DNA of 64,000 nt, taken from positions 248,001-312,000 of the forward strand of contig NZ_WPZO01000002.1 in the NCBI RefSeq assembly GCF_013031355.1. The letters run 5' to 3'. The DNA is from Ruegeria arenilitoris (GTDB lineage Bacteria > Pseudomonadota > Alphaproteobacteria > Rhodobacterales > Rhodobacteraceae). The notes under the pieces were generated by a model. That model was given only the letters and a program-made list of their open reading frames with translations. It had not been told where the DNA came from and ran no database searches. How positions within the stretch are numbered: the first letter of the stretch is position 1; each line of letters opens with the position of its first letter. Positions 41,940 through 51,155 of the stretch are shown here, in pieces. Both the position numbers and the translations under genes were made by a program.

Positions 41940-44070
41940 GCTGAGCCTGGGCGTCTTTAATAGGCTGACCCTTCAATGCCCCTCTAACGGCCCTGAGCGC
42001 GTCCTGAGCGTCTTTTCCCTTGATCCCAGTGAGGGCTTTAGCGATTTCCGCGAAAATTTCTCGCTCGCGCGCTGACATGCTGCGCGGGTCAATTGCAGTG
42101 ATTGACTGCGTGACCTCCTTTGCGGCGTCCAATGGATTGCCCAGATTGCCCGCTGTTCGACGAACAAGGCCGGGTGTAGTTTCTTCCGCCACTTGTCCCT
42201 GAATGGATTGCCGGATAGCAGTCTTGGAGTTCTGAGCAATCGCTGCCCGAAGTTCCAGCGCCGTTGCTGAACGGTCCAGTTCGTTCAACAGTCGGTCTGC
42301 ACGAGGCCCACCGAGAACAAGGCGCAGCTTCTCGACATTTGCCCGGCTGGACATTTCCTTAACCAGTTGCATGGCCTCTCGGGCGTCTGTGTTGGGGTCT
42401 GTGATGGTGCGGCGCACGTTAGACAAGTTCTGTTCGATGCTTTCCCGCACACCCTGCCTGACGGCTTGACGGGCCTCGTTGGAAACGCCCTGGTTCAAGA
42501 AGGCTTTCACGTCCTCAACGGCAGTACCCTTGAACAGCAGGTTCTTACCAAGTGCTAAGCCTTCGTCCCGCTGAACCTTATCGCCACCGAGGCGCAGAGC
42601 ACGCCCGTAGAAGGGCACAGCCTGTTTTGTGGCGTCCCGTAACTCTGAAGCCAGTTTGCGCGCCCTGAGGCCCTTCGCATTCATTCTCCCAAACTGATCC
42701 ACCGATTCACGGGCAATGCCATCCAGCGCTTTCTTGATTTCGTCCAGTTGCCGCACGTTTGGCATTTCCTGGAAAGTAACGCTGCCGTCATCCGCAATCT
42801 GCGCCATGATTTGCTGATTTCGTTGACCGCTGGCCGTCATAGCTTCGTTAGCCTCGTCAATCGCGGTTCTGAGCGTGCGGGGCGGAACGCGGGACAATAT
42901 CCCTTCGATATTGCGCCCACTGGTGTTGGCGTAGTCGATGGGCTGGGCATAAGCCGCGTCATAGGCCCTCTTTCTTGCGGGGGCGGTGTTCTGCGAAATT
43001 TCCCTCGCGGCAGTTTTGGTGCCTTTAGGCTTCCCAAATACGTTATCGAGAACTTGGGGTAGGCGCTTACCGGCTACCGCTGCGCGCCCATCTGCGGCGT
43101 CTCTGGCGGCGTTTAGGGCTTTACCGCCTGTAGTGGCCGCAGCATCCAATAGGGCGCCGGTAGACGGCCCTGCGTCGGCTAACAACGCATCTTCACCCAA
43201 TTGGGCAAGCCGGGCCTGCGCTTCATCAAGGTTGTCACTCACTAACCCCTGTTTCACGATCCGCGCCGCTTGGGGGGAAATGTCCAACTCATCTGCAATT
43301 GAGCGGATATCCAGTTTTTTGACACGTCGGGCAATGTTCACGATCCCCTCACCAGTCAGGGAGGCGACGGGGCCAAGAAACGCCGCAAGTGTTCCGCCGA
43401 TACCAGCACCCTTTGCGCCTTCAATCAGCCGTTCGCCTTCGTCAGCCCGACCAGCAAAACTTGATGCCCCCTCAGCCGCTCCTACAGGTGCTGCAACAGC
43501 CCCAGCGCGGATACCACGGGTCAGCATATTCGACCCCTTAGCGATGAAGTCTGCCGCCTTGGTTGCACCCGCACCTGCCGCCAACGGTATGGCCGTGGCT
43601 ATCCCACCCGTGACATTCAGCGCCGCAGATTGGCCGGGGTGCTGGCGCTCCATTGCATCAGAGGTCAGGCGCATATTTTCAGCCGCCTGTGGGCTTACCA
43701 TCCCAACAGCTTCGTCTGCCCATTCCCCCACGAACGGGGTGCCCTGCACAAACTCTTGAGCTCGGGCCGCAACCGGGTTCTCGGCAATCCGCTCTTGATC
43801 CAAGTCGCGCTGAACCAAATCCACCGGCTTTGCACCCTGCATGATTTCCTGAATGCGGGCTTGGTCGTTTGTGGCATATCCGGGCGATTTGAAGGACAGT
43901 GAACCGTCCTGCAATTTGAATACCTGCCCACCGTCATCTGTTGTAGCCACCAACTCGCTGGAAAGCTGCTGTCTGCGCTTCGCTATGCGCTCCTGCATTC
44001 CCGTCAGATTTCCTTGCCGGGCGAGTTCTGCGCGCCTATCTGCGATGCGCTGCTGAATGTCCCCGTTCAT
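41854..44070 (-). CDS. Podovirus-like internal/ejection protein (large)
   Basis: A 738-residue Ala-, Arg- and Glu-rich protein. The N-terminus has two short repeats (QQRIADRRAELARQGN / QERIAKRRQQLSSEL). The middle contains glycine-rich membrane-active stretches (AIPLAAGAGATKAADFIAKG, GAGIGGTLAAFLGPVASLTG), and the C-terminal part is coiled coil. P22-like phages carry such proteins, which are ejected into the cell envelope with the DNA. It is the last gene of a five-gene coupled set and overlaps the upstream gene by 4 bases. Confidence 0.65.
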   Translation of the reverse strand: MNGDIQQRIADRRAELARQGNLTGMQERIAKRRQQLSSELVATTDDGGQVFKLQDGSLSFKSPGYATNDQARIQEIMQGAKPVDLVQRDLDQERIAENPVAARAQEFVQGTPFVGEWADEAVGMVSPQAAENMRLTSDAMERQHPGQSAALNVTGGIATAIPLAAGAGATKAADFIAKGSNMLTRGIRAGAVAAPVGAAEGASSFAGRADEGERLIEGAKGAGIGGTLAAFLGPVASLTGEGIVNIARRVKKLDIRSIADELDISPQAARIVKQGLVSDNLDEAQARLAQLGEDALLADAGPSTGALLDAAATTGGKALNAARDAADGRAAVAGKRLPQVLDNVFGKPKGTKTAAREISQNTAPARKRAYDAAYAQPIDYANTSGRNIEGILSRVPPRTLRTAIDEANEAMTASGQRNQQIMAQIADDGSVTFQEMPNVRQLDEIKKALDGIARESVDQFGRMNAKGLRARKLASELRDATKQAVPFYGRALRLGGDKVQRDEGLALGKNLLFKGTAVEDVKAFLNQGVSNEARQAVRQGVRESIEQNLSNVRRTITDPNTDAREAMQLVKEMSSRANVEKLRLVLGGPRADRLLNELDRSATALELRAAIAQNSKTAIRQSIQGQVAEETTPGLVRRTAGNLGNPLDAAKEVTQSITAIDPRSMSAREREIFAEIAKALTGIKGKDAQDALRAVRGALKGQPIKDAQAQLIGRVVAGASALGIYQSGMQSLEQSLSR

Positions 44071-45458
44071 TGGCTCAGATCCTGAAAACGGCGCTCCAAG
44101 GCGTCAAGTTGCGGCCCGGTCAGTTTCTCAATCGGAATCTGTGCCAATCCTGCGGCGTCCATCTGCATGATGTTTTCCGGGGTGTAACTCATGGCGGGCT
44201 GGCGGTTCAGATAGCTTTGCCAATCACCCTCGGGGTTTGCCTGAATCTCTCCGCTTTGACCCTGAGAGATTAGCGGGTTATCCCGCATGTACTCGGACCA
44301 CACCTCTTGCGCGCCTTCGAGGCTGCCATGTTTGCGCGCCCAATTCTCAAAGAACGCTGCGCGGGATTGCGCCCGAGCAGCCCCGGCTTTCATGATTTGA
44401 GCAATTGCGGCATTTCCCTCTGGTGTCTGGCCAAGGTTAGGAACAGCAGCGCGGAACATGCCCATTTCCCGATCCGTGATTGCGCCTTTGGTCTTTTCGG
44501 TAAACGTCAGTTGTGCTTCCATCGCCAGCGACTTGAAGGCACCGCGCGCGCCACTATCTCCGGGCAGGAAGCCAACAACATCATCCACGAAGCCGTAAGC
44601 CTGCCCGCCGGGGCCGGTATAACCAACCTGCGGCGCAACGGTATCTAGCTGGGTTGCAAGGCTTTCAAGGTCGGTTGCCGTCCGCCCTGCGGCATTGATT
44701 TCCTCAAGGGCTGCGGCGTCTATCTTGGATAGCTCTTTGCCCAACTGGGTCGGGTTGCGCGGGGTGCCGGTGGCATCCGGGTTTTGCCCCGGAGGCGTGT
44801 CGCCTTGCCAGCCGTGTTGCACAACGGTCCCGTCAGGCGTCGTTACGCTGAAACCTGGAGTCTGCCGACTGCTGCCGACAACGGCAGGGCCACCCTCTGC
44901 GCTAAGGTCATAGAGCTGATTGCCAACCACCTTGAAGTTGCTGAAATCCCGGTCTTTCGGTGCCAAGAAATCAGCGATTGCTTTCTCAGCATCCGCAAAC
45001 TTCATAGCAACGCCGTGAAATTCGTCCAGGCTTTGAATTGGCGGGTGATTTACCTGCGCCAAAAGCTGATTGATGCCCTGAAGGTCGCCTTGTGCATGAA
45101 GTGCCGCTGCCTGTGCAATGCCCTGTCGGATCTTGGCAAGGTCTTGTTCCACCTCAGCAGCATTTATTGCACGTTCATGCATCTCTGCCTGACGCCTTGC
45201 TGTGGCTGCGCGATTGTTCTGAACTTGATGCTGTCCCCGGATTTCCAGCGCCGCGCCGGGGTCGAACTGTGCAAGTGCGTTCAGTGCGGTACTATCACCG
45301 GCCAGAATGTTAGCCCCCTGCTGTTGGAACAGATTCCGTAGCGCGTTTTGATGCTGCGACTGATCCGTCTGTGCTCGCAGGGCCTGACCTCGGGCAAAGG
45401 CGTTAACAGGGTTCGGCTGATTTCCAGCTAGAATGATGTTTGGGTTCAGGTTGCTCAT
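44067..45458 (-). CDS. Podovirus-like ejection/internal protein
   Basis: A 463-residue protein. The N-terminal 130 residues are Gln/Ala-rich and coiled-coil-like (FQQQGANILAG, QDLAKIRQGIAQAAALHAQG). The mid part has GTVVQHGWQGDTPPGQNPDA and the C-terminus ALERRFQDLSQ. Composition and position fit the second ejection protein of P22-like phages. I chose the start at 45458 (MSNLNPNIILAGNQ); the open frame runs to 45551 without coding character. It overlaps both neighbours. Confidence 0.62.
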   Translation of the reverse strand: MSNLNPNIILAGNQPNPVNAFARGQALRAQTDQSQHQNALRNLFQQQGANILAGDSTALNALAQFDPGAALEIRGQHQVQNNRAATARRQAEMHERAINAAEVEQDLAKIRQGIAQAAALHAQGDLQGINQLLAQVNHPPIQSLDEFHGVAMKFADAEKAIADFLAPKDRDFSNFKVVGNQLYDLSAEGGPAVVGSSRQTPGFSVTTPDGTVVQHGWQGDTPPGQNPDATGTPRNPTQLGKELSKIDAAALEEINAAGRTATDLESLATQLDTVAPQVGYTGPGGQAYGFVDDVVGFLPGDSGARGAFKSLAMEAQLTFTEKTKGAITDREMGMFRAAVPNLGQTPEGNAAIAQIMKAGAARAQSRAAFFENWARKHGSLEGAQEVWSEYMRDNPLISQGQSGEIQANPEGDWQSYLNRQPAMSYTPENIMQMDAAGLAQIPIEKLTGPQLDALERRFQDLSQ

Positions 45459-45727
45459 TGTACCACCTCCGGCATGGGTTGGGTTGCAAGCTGATCCATC
45501 GTTTGGGCTGCGGCGAGCGTACCGCCCTGTTCGGCCACAATTCCCAACCATCGGGCTTTCAGCTCGGGCGTGAGGGGCTCACGGCGGTTGCCATCAATCC
45601 ATTGCTTCAATTCGGCCAGTTCTGCCTCTTCTCGCTGCCTTGCCGCCTCTATTATTTCTCTGATTTCCACGCTCACTGCACCACCTCCGGCGTCACGCTG
45701 TTGAATCCAAGCCTCTCGCCAACCCAT
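45455..45727 (-). CDS. Small helical phage protein
   Basis: A 90-residue, Glu/Arg/Ala-rich helical protein (AARQREEAELAELKQWIDGN). It starts on the stop of the upstream gene and overlaps the downstream start, so it is part of the coupled ejection gene set. It may be a small virion or chaperone protein; I do not know the family. Confidence 0.6.
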   Translation of the reverse strand: MGWREAWIQQRDAGGGAVSVEIREIIEAARQREEAELAELKQWIDGNRREPLTPELKARWLGIVAEQGGTLAAAQTMDQLATQPMPEVVQ

Positions 45728-46692
45728 CAGAACATGGCTCCTACGCCATTCATCAAGCTAGACGGGACCTGAACCCCGTTCGAAGCTGTCAGTGCGTTAA
45801 CGCCTGAACTGCCGTTGTTCATGTACCCAAATGCGCCGATGGCGTTATTGATGCCGCCATTGATTGCGTTGGCCTGCCCGATGTGTCCCGCCGCCTGTGC
45901 GTTACCCATAGCGCCATAAGCCGCACCAGCACCCGCGCCGTAATTGGCCCCTGCGGTTGCCATGTTGCCCGCTGCGGCCTGACCCTGTGCGGCCTGTCCG
46001 GTGAGGCGATTCAGATAGTTTCCGTATTCCTGATTGGCTAGCCCGGTGCCAAACTCCTGCTGCGCTTTGAGAGTTGCGCCGGAGAACACGTTGCCCCGCG
46101 CCGCCGCACTGTTGTCAATTGCGGTTTGCCCCTGATCCAAGGCGAACTGATAGCCCGGCGTTGCTTGAAACCCCTGGTACTGATGGCCGCCGACCCTGTT
46201 GTTGTTGGCGTATTTTTCAGCCTCAGCATAACTGTTGAAGATTTGCCCGTTGACTTCGTATTGCGGATTTCCGCCCCCGTTCGAGACTGTAAGCTTTGGC
46301 TTGTTAAACCCGTCAGCATTGGTGCCTGTTGCGAGGCCGGGGAAAAGCCCATTGGGGTTAAAGATGGCATTCATGGCTTGGTTAAGCGCATGGTTTGCAG
46401 TGCCACCGCCGGATGCCTGGGGCACAACCTCGTTAATCTGGGCCGGACTTCCACCAATCATAGGCGCATCGCCGCCCAAAAGCTCATATTTCAGGACGTT
46501 GGAATAATCCGTTCCGAGGTCCAGAAACGGCTCAAATCGATCAACGGTTTCGTTGTAGATATCCCGCTGCAGGCCAACCTGAAGCTCTGCGGCTTCCATT
46601 TGTGCGTCTGACGCTTTGTCTGCGGCGCTGGCGCTGGCGACACCGCCAAGCACACTTCCGCCAAGAATTGCTGCACCTGTTCCAACAGCCAT
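45727..46692 (-). CDS. Phage DNA ejection/transfer protein (P22 gp7-like)
   Basis: A 321-residue protein beginning with a hydrophobic Gly/Ala stretch (GTGAAILGGSVLGGVASASA) and continuing with DAQMEAAELQVGLQRDIYNE and RFEPFLDLG. The C-terminal half is Gly/Ala/Asn-rich (NYGAGAGAAYGAMGNAQAAG). The pattern, an N-terminal membrane-active segment followed by a low-complexity Gly-rich tail, fits the small DNA-transfer proteins of podoviruses. Its start overlaps the stop of the upstream GNAT gene (TAATG). Confidence 0.7.
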   Translation of the reverse strand: MAVGTGAAILGGSVLGGVASASAADKASDAQMEAAELQVGLQRDIYNETVDRFEPFLDLGTDYSNVLKYELLGGDAPMIGGSPAQINEVVPQASGGGTANHALNQAMNAIFNPNGLFPGLATGTNADGFNKPKLTVSNGGGNPQYEVNGQIFNSYAEAEKYANNNRVGGHQYQGFQATPGYQFALDQGQTAIDNSAAARGNVFSGATLKAQQEFGTGLANQEYGNYLNRLTGQAAQGQAAAGNMATAGANYGAGAGAAYGAMGNAQAAGHIGQANAINGGINNAIGAFGYMNNGSSGVNALTASNGVQVPSSLMNGVGAMF

Positions 46693-47150
46693 TACAAAAC
46701 CTTCCTGTAGCTGATTTCTGCGACCTCATAGGAATCCTCTCGCAGCAACCGGTCAGCGCGGGGCAAAGCGCCCAAGGACGTCATGCGCACTTCGGTTGCG
46801 TTGGATTCCTCGGCCCATTCTTCAAACTTCTTCAGTAGCTTCAGGCCGTCCCTTTCTGCCCACCAGAAAAGCTCCACGGCCATTACCCACTGCGGGGCAT
46901 AGAACGATGGTGTGAGAACGCCGCCAATCATACCTGTGTCACTGATGAAAATCTGAGAGTCGTCGTTCCCAATCATGATCCGGGCAAACTTGCCTGCCGC
47001 TATGGGATCGTAGGGAAAAGGCTGCTTTGATTTTGCGTGAAACTTCGCGCCGTTCTCAACAATCCTTGGGAGGTCATCGACTGTTGCAGGGCGGATTAAT
47101 TCACCTGCTGGTCGGGTCGCGGTGTCTTGTTCTGTGTCTTCTGCACTCAT
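46692..47150 (-). CDS. Phage GNAT-family acetyltransferase-like protein
   Basis: A 152-residue protein with a GNAT-like fold: LIRPATVDDLPRIVENGAKF at the start, then GGVLTPSFYAPQWVMAVELF, KLLKKFEEWAEESNATEVRM and a C-terminal strand YEVAEISYRKVL. The acetyl-CoA loop is not clearly conserved. Such proteins precede the ejection genes in many podoviruses. The substrate is unknown. It is the first gene of the five-gene coupled set. Confidence 0.7.
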   Translation of the reverse strand: MSAEDTEQDTATRPAGELIRPATVDDLPRIVENGAKFHAKSKQPFPYDPIAAGKFARIMIGNDDSQIFISDTGMIGGVLTPSFYAPQWVMAVELFWWAERDGLKLLKKFEEWAEESNATEVRMTSLGALPRADRLLREDSYEVAEISYRKVL

Positions 47151-47341
47151 GCCTTACTTCCCTGCTAATCCTCACCCCTACAGGTATCATATTACCCCAT
47201 TTAAGGCAAGAACAAGTCAGGAACAAACGTGGTAGATTGAGGCGCAAATGCCCTGCCGTCAATTCGGAAACATCTTTTGATTTCGTTGATTAAATTCCGT
47301 GATATCAAGTAGGTGTTTGTTGATGCAGGGGAGCTTATCCT

Positions 47342-47659
47342 ATGAAGATTGTTGCAATTGGAATTTGTTGCTTGGCGGCGGTTACTTTATCTGGCTGTGA
47401 GGAGGCACAATTTACCGATAGCGCTACGGTCCAGAGATATAGCGAAATTGAACTCAATGGGCCGATGCCGCGCGCATACCGTGATTTCGTCAACCAAGTT
47501 GATCCGTATGGCGCTCTCTACGTTACTGAAACGGGAGGGGGAGGGGGAAGAATTGGGGGCCAAGTATCGCTCGAAGATGCTAAAAATGCCGCACTCGACC
47601 ACTGCAAGGAACTGAATCCAGACACCAACTGCATCCTTTACGCAACTAAGAGCCCGTAA
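47342..47659 (+). CDS. Small lipoprotein
   Basis: A 105-residue protein. The signal peptide with lipobox LSGC (Cys19) in IGICCLAAVTLSGCEEA marks it as a lipoprotein. The body has SEIELNGPMPRAYRDF and a Gly run (GGGGGRIGG) from a purine-rich stretch, and ends DHCKELNPDTNCILYATKSP. Function unknown. Confidence 0.65.
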   Translation: MKIVAIGICCLAAVTLSGCEEAQFTDSATVQRYSEIELNGPMPRAYRDFVNQVDPYGALYVTETGGGGGRIGGQVSLEDAKNAALDHCKELNPDTNCILYATKSP

Positions 47660-47674
47660 ACATTGATAAACTGA

Positions 47675-47880
47675 CGTCGCTGATACCATTGTAGCAGGCG
47701 GAACCTCTGGTAAGTTAAACGGCGTTGAAGCGCCTGAACTTAGCCCAAAGATTAGATCAGGACGTAGGCGCGGCTGTTATCGTTGCAGGACATGCCTTAG
47801 ATTGCGCGCGGCACTCTGGTGGTCGATACAGGCGTAAGAGCCAGCTTGGGGCTGCGTCAGCGCGGAGAGCGGAAAACCAA
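47675..47880 (+). pseudogene. Relic of an SNase gene
   Basis: About 200 bases that align with the intact SNase gene at 50233-50628. The end matches codons for DVGAAVIAAGHALDCSRYSG (here VIVAGHALDCARHSG), and the earlier part matches LNGVDAPEL (LNGVEAPEL). A block equal to 111 bases of the intact gene (50393-50503) is missing. Both sides of the join carry GACG, so a microhomology deletion is likely. A further one-base insertion shifts the frame, and there is no start codon. Confidence 0.7.
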
Positions 47881-47897
47881 AGGATTTACAACGCTTT

Positions 47898-48737
47898 ATG
47901 AAAAACCTTCATTTGAAGCAAGTTCAGGCCAGAAAGCGAGCACTAAAGCCTAAGAAATGTACCCGATGTGATGCCCGCATCTCAGTAAATGCGGACAAGT
48001 GCCCGGTTTGCCAATCAGAGTTGGGCTGGCGTAAGCACCTAAGTATTTCCACCGCAAGTCTTGGTTTGATTATTGCCGCTCTATCAGTTGGAACCCTCTT
48101 TCTGTCTGAAGCAAAAGGGTTTTTACTAGCGGAACGCCCGCCGGAGTTCTTCGTGCGGGCTGTTAAAGTTGCCAATGATGCAAATTCGGTTGAAGTGGAG
48201 CTCGTTACCTCCGATCCAAGCGTTGAAGCTAAAACAGTCGCTCTGGACAAGTTCAGAATATCTGGGGCATCCAGAAAGCTGGATGCTATGCTGCTGATTG
48301 AATTGCTTCCAGCTGAGCGGGGGTTGGATATCCCAAGTTCCGGAACTGAACTTACTCTCTCCAAAATGAATTTCGCGAAACAAACTGACGGACGTTTAAT
48401 CTGTCCCGCCGTATTTGGCCTGTCGGAATCTCATGGTCCGCACACTGTGAAAAAGCAGAAGAACATGCTGAGGGTTTCGACGATGGCGATAGAAGACCAG
48501 AAAGCTTACTTTGATGCCAATGACAAATGGTCAAACAAGCTCCTTCAAGTGGTTGGTGTTTTGGACGGTCGCGACTTTATATCTGGGGGTGTTTCAGCTG
48601 ACCTTATTTGCTCATTGGAAGGTGCATATTACTCGCGAGGTATTGAGCAAGAGTTTTCAGCTCACACACTTTGCAAAATCTCAGAGAGCGAGCTCAACAA
48701 CATAAGAGAATTGTGCCGGAAATTGAAAAGGCGCTAA
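47898..48737 (+). CDS. Zinc-ribbon membrane protein of unknown function
   Basis: A 279-residue protein. A basic N-terminus is followed by a zinc ribbon CTRCDARISVNADKCPVCQ (CxxC-x14-CxxC), a TM segment (about 49-70), and a mostly beta C-terminal region with two late cysteines. A gene with similar zinc ribbon plus TM architecture lies in element 1 (27984-28589), but I see no further sequence match. Function unknown. Confidence 0.65.
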   Translation: MKNLHLKQVQARKRALKPKKCTRCDARISVNADKCPVCQSELGWRKHLSISTASLGLIIAALSVGTLFLSEAKGFLLAERPPEFFVRAVKVANDANSVEVELVTSDPSVEAKTVALDKFRISGASRKLDAMLLIELLPAERGLDIPSSGTELTLSKMNFAKQTDGRLICPAVFGLSESHGPHTVKKQKNMLRVSTMAIEDQKAYFDANDKWSNKLLQVVGVLDGRDFISGGVSADLICSLEGAYYSRGIEQEFSAHTLCKISESELNNIRELCRKLKRR

Positions 48738-49208
48738 CAGTGCTATTTGACCGGCTAATTATCTGCGCTTAGCCAAAGACTGTCTGCATCTATATGTCGG
48801 TTCATCGAGCCCTATAGGGCTGCGCTGCCTATGACTGCCTGTCATATCAACGCCAACGTGATGGTTGGAGCGAGGGGCTGGACGAGGGGGTAAAAGCCAG
48901 CCCCACAATCCTGGGGGTTTGCGGAGTTGTGTGTGGTTGCTCCGTTAACCAAAACGTACTGAACTATGCGGGTCCGCGAAATTGGGGTTTACCCGTATTC
49001 AGTAGAATTAATCTTCCAGACACATTTCAGGCAAAGCTGGCAGATACCAAGAGGACGCGGCGCGCCTGAGGGGGTTAGCGATTTCAACGAGGGGGTACGA
49101 GTTCGGCGCGTCGTGCCGCATCCCCGACTAGTCCCTCCCTCCCTTCCTCCCGACCTTGACCCTTTTTGCACCCTGAACTCTTTACCAATCGTTAACCAAC
49201 TCCTTGGC
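48738..49208. other. 471-base region before radC
   Basis: An open frame runs from 48966 into radC, but its first 80 codons look random. Two inverted repeats are seen: AGCCCTATAGGGCT (48808-48821) and GGGGCTGG / CCAGCCCC (48874-48904). The second is followed by another C4/G4 hairpin and TTTG, and may be a terminator for the upstream genes. Confidence 0.45.
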
Positions 49209-50183
49209 ATGGTCGAGAAAGAGATGCGTGGATTGGAAGCGGTGATGAAAAGCCAACTTTTGGAGCGAATGAAGGGCGTCATAGCCGGAGACCCAAAGAA
49301 GTTCGGCAAGCTGGTCAAGTACGACGGTCAGAGCGGTTTTTCAGAGGATGCGCTGAAAGGTTTGGAGGATTTGAACGCGCGGATGCCGCCACCTGATGCG
49401 GTAACTGAACCAGCGCACCAACCGTCCTATGTGTATCGTGACCGGTTATCGCCAAAGAACGCGGCGGGGGGCGGCTTAGTCAAAGACGGCGATGGGGCAA
49501 AACGCCCGCACTATTGGGGGCACCGAGAGCGATTGCGGCAACGGTTCCTGAAAGGTGGCCATGACCCGATGCCTGAATATGAACTGCTGGAACTCCTGCT
49601 GTTCAACGCAATTCAGAGGATAGACGTCAAGCCGCTGGCCAAGCGCCTTCTGGCGGAGTTCGGTGACCTGAATGGAGTCATTGCGGCCTCCAAGCATCGG
49701 GTGCTGAAGGTGGAGGGGGCAAACGACTGGGTCTACTACCATCTGCGGGTTGTCGAAGCCTTCGGGCACCGGATGGCGCAAGCCCAAGTGATGAAGCGGG
49801 ATGTTGTGTCGTCATGGGAAGCCCTCGTGACATACTGCCGTACCGCAATGGCCCATCGTGAAACCGAGCAGTTTCGGGTTTTGTATCTCGACCGCAAGAA
49901 CGTTCTGATTGCCGATGAGGAACAATCCAAGGGTACGGTCGACCACGTGCCGGTGTATCCGCGCGAGGTTGTCAAACGGGCACTGGAGCTGAACGCAAGC
50001 TCGCTGATCCTGGTACACAACCATCCGTCGGGTGATCCGACCCCCAGTACCTCAGACATTCTCATGACCGAACGCATACAGGATGCCTGCAACACCATGG
50101 GCATTCTGATCCATGACCACGTTATCATTGGGAAGAAGGAGGAATACTCTTTCAGCACTCATGGGTTGCTAACGAGAGTTTAG
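49209..50183 (+). CDS. radC: RadC/JAB-domain (MPN+) DNA repair-family protein
   Basis: About 324 residues. The RadC part starts near residue 95 (YWGHRERLRQRFLKGGHDPM) with a helix-hairpin-helix-like segment. The C-terminal MPN domain has the metal motif HNHPSGDPTPSTSD (H-x-H-x10-D) preceded by FRVLYLDRKN. RadC proteins occur widely in mobile elements and their function is unsettled. The N-terminal 90 residues (MRGLEAVMKSQLLERMKGVI) are not in typical RadC and could be a fused small domain. The start at 49209 is a judgement; the frame is open to 48966. Confidence 0.82.
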   Translation: MVEKEMRGLEAVMKSQLLERMKGVIAGDPKKFGKLVKYDGQSGFSEDALKGLEDLNARMPPPDAVTEPAHQPSYVYRDRLSPKNAAGGGLVKDGDGAKRPHYWGHRERLRQRFLKGGHDPMPEYELLELLLFNAIQRIDVKPLAKRLLAEFGDLNGVIAASKHRVLKVEGANDWVYYHLRVVEAFGHRMAQAQVMKRDVVSSWEALVTYCRTAMAHRETEQFRVLYLDRKNVLIADEEQSKGTVDHVPVYPREVVKRALELNASSLILVHNHPSGDPTPSTSDILMTERIQDACNTMGILIHDHVIIGKKEEYSFSTHGLLTRV

Positions 50184-50232
50184 CCGCATACCTCAATAGC
50201 GAGCGTTTCTACTTGAGAGTTTCCCTGTTTTG

Positions 50233-50628
50233 ATGAAGCACGTTGTTGCCGCCGCCACCCTTTTCCTGACCACCTCCGCTGCCGCTGGCACCCTCCACGT
50301 TCGTGATGCTGACACTATCGTTGTTGATGGCACACCTGTCCGCCTGAACGGCGTCGATGCGCCTGAACTAGACACACGATCCGGTCAGGACGCTAAGCGC
50401 TGGATGGTGAACTACCTCCGGGGAAAATCTATCTCCTGTGAATTGAACGGTGAGCGCACCTATGACCGCTGGGTGGGAGTTTGTTTCGCCGATGGTGAAG
50501 ACGTAGGCGCGGCTGTTATCGCTGCTGGACACGCTTTGGACTGCTCTAGGTACTCCGGTGGCCGGTACAAGAACCTTGAGACTCGCTCAGCGCGGTCGCG
50601 GCTCAAGCGAGCGAAGTACTGTAGATGA
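50233..50628 (+). CDS. Secreted SNase-like nuclease (thermonuclease family)
   Basis: A 131-residue protein with an N-terminal signal peptide (KHVVAAATLFLTTSAAAG) and one SNase domain. LHVRDADTIVVDGTPVRLNG, DAPEL and RTYDRWVGVC supply the Arg, acidic and Arg active positions of the family. It would be exported and cleave DNA or RNA outside or in the periplasm. I chose ATG 50233; a TTG lies three bases upstream. A broken paralog lies at 47675-47880 and a longer membrane-anchored relative at 16848-17417 in element 1. Confidence 0.85.
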   Translation: MKHVVAAATLFLTTSAAAGTLHVRDADTIVVDGTPVRLNGVDAPELDTRSGQDAKRWMVNYLRGKSISCELNGERTYDRWVGVCFADGEDVGAAVIAAGHALDCSRYSGGRYKNLETRSARSRLKRAKYCR

Positions 50629-50642
50629 CGAGTGGGGCGGGC

Positions 50643-50888
50643 ATGAAAAATCAAAAATTAGCTATGAGGATTTGCCATTTCTTGGCCGCAATAGCGTTCT
50701 TGATATTGGTCAGGTATTCTTTACCACTAAGCTTTTTCAACATCGAACTCCCGGACGTCGATTACTTACCTAAGCCATTTGCATCCCATGAGGATTACGT
50801 CCGTTATGCGTTAATAGCTCTGGTGTGCGTTTTAATGCTGCTGCGGAACATAATTCAAAGCGACATCTTCATTGAAGCCGACAAATAG
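50643..50888 (+). CDS. Small membrane protein
   Basis: An 81-residue protein with two TM segments (about 11-28 and 56-72), starting at ATG 50643. It follows the SNase gene after 14 bases. Function unknown. Confidence 0.55.
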   Translation: MKNQKLAMRICHFLAAIAFLILVRYSLPLSFFNIELPDVDYLPKPFASHEDYVRYALIALVCVLMLLRNIIQSDIFIEADK

Positions 50889-50897
50889 GGTGCTAGC

Positions 50898-51155
50898 GTG
50901 TTCGAGAAAAAAGATAAGGACCAAATGGAAGTCACGGCACTATGGATCGCTGAACAGCTTGAAATCGGCATCCAATGCTATCTCTTTGACGATGAGTTCG
51001 CGCCAAAGAACCGGCCCAACACAGCCAACGTTGAGGGGGCAGGCGATACGGCCTCCTTTGACTTCTTGCTAGAAAATGCTGGCCGTACTTTCAAAGTGAC
51101 GATTACAGAGGTCACGGGATCAGACGCCCTAAAACCCAAAACTATTAGCGGGTAG
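50898..51155 (+). CDS. Small hypothetical protein
   Basis: An 85-residue protein (MEVTALWIAEQLEIGIQCYL, TASFDFLLENAGRTFKVTIT) starting at GTG 50898. A two-sheet fold is likely, but the family is not recognised. Its last 11 bases overlap the end of the small convergent gene. Confidence 0.5.
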   Translation: MFEKKDKDQMEVTALWIAEQLEIGIQCYLFDDEFAPKNRPNTANVEGAGDTASFDFLLENAGRTFKVTITEVTGSDALKPKTISG

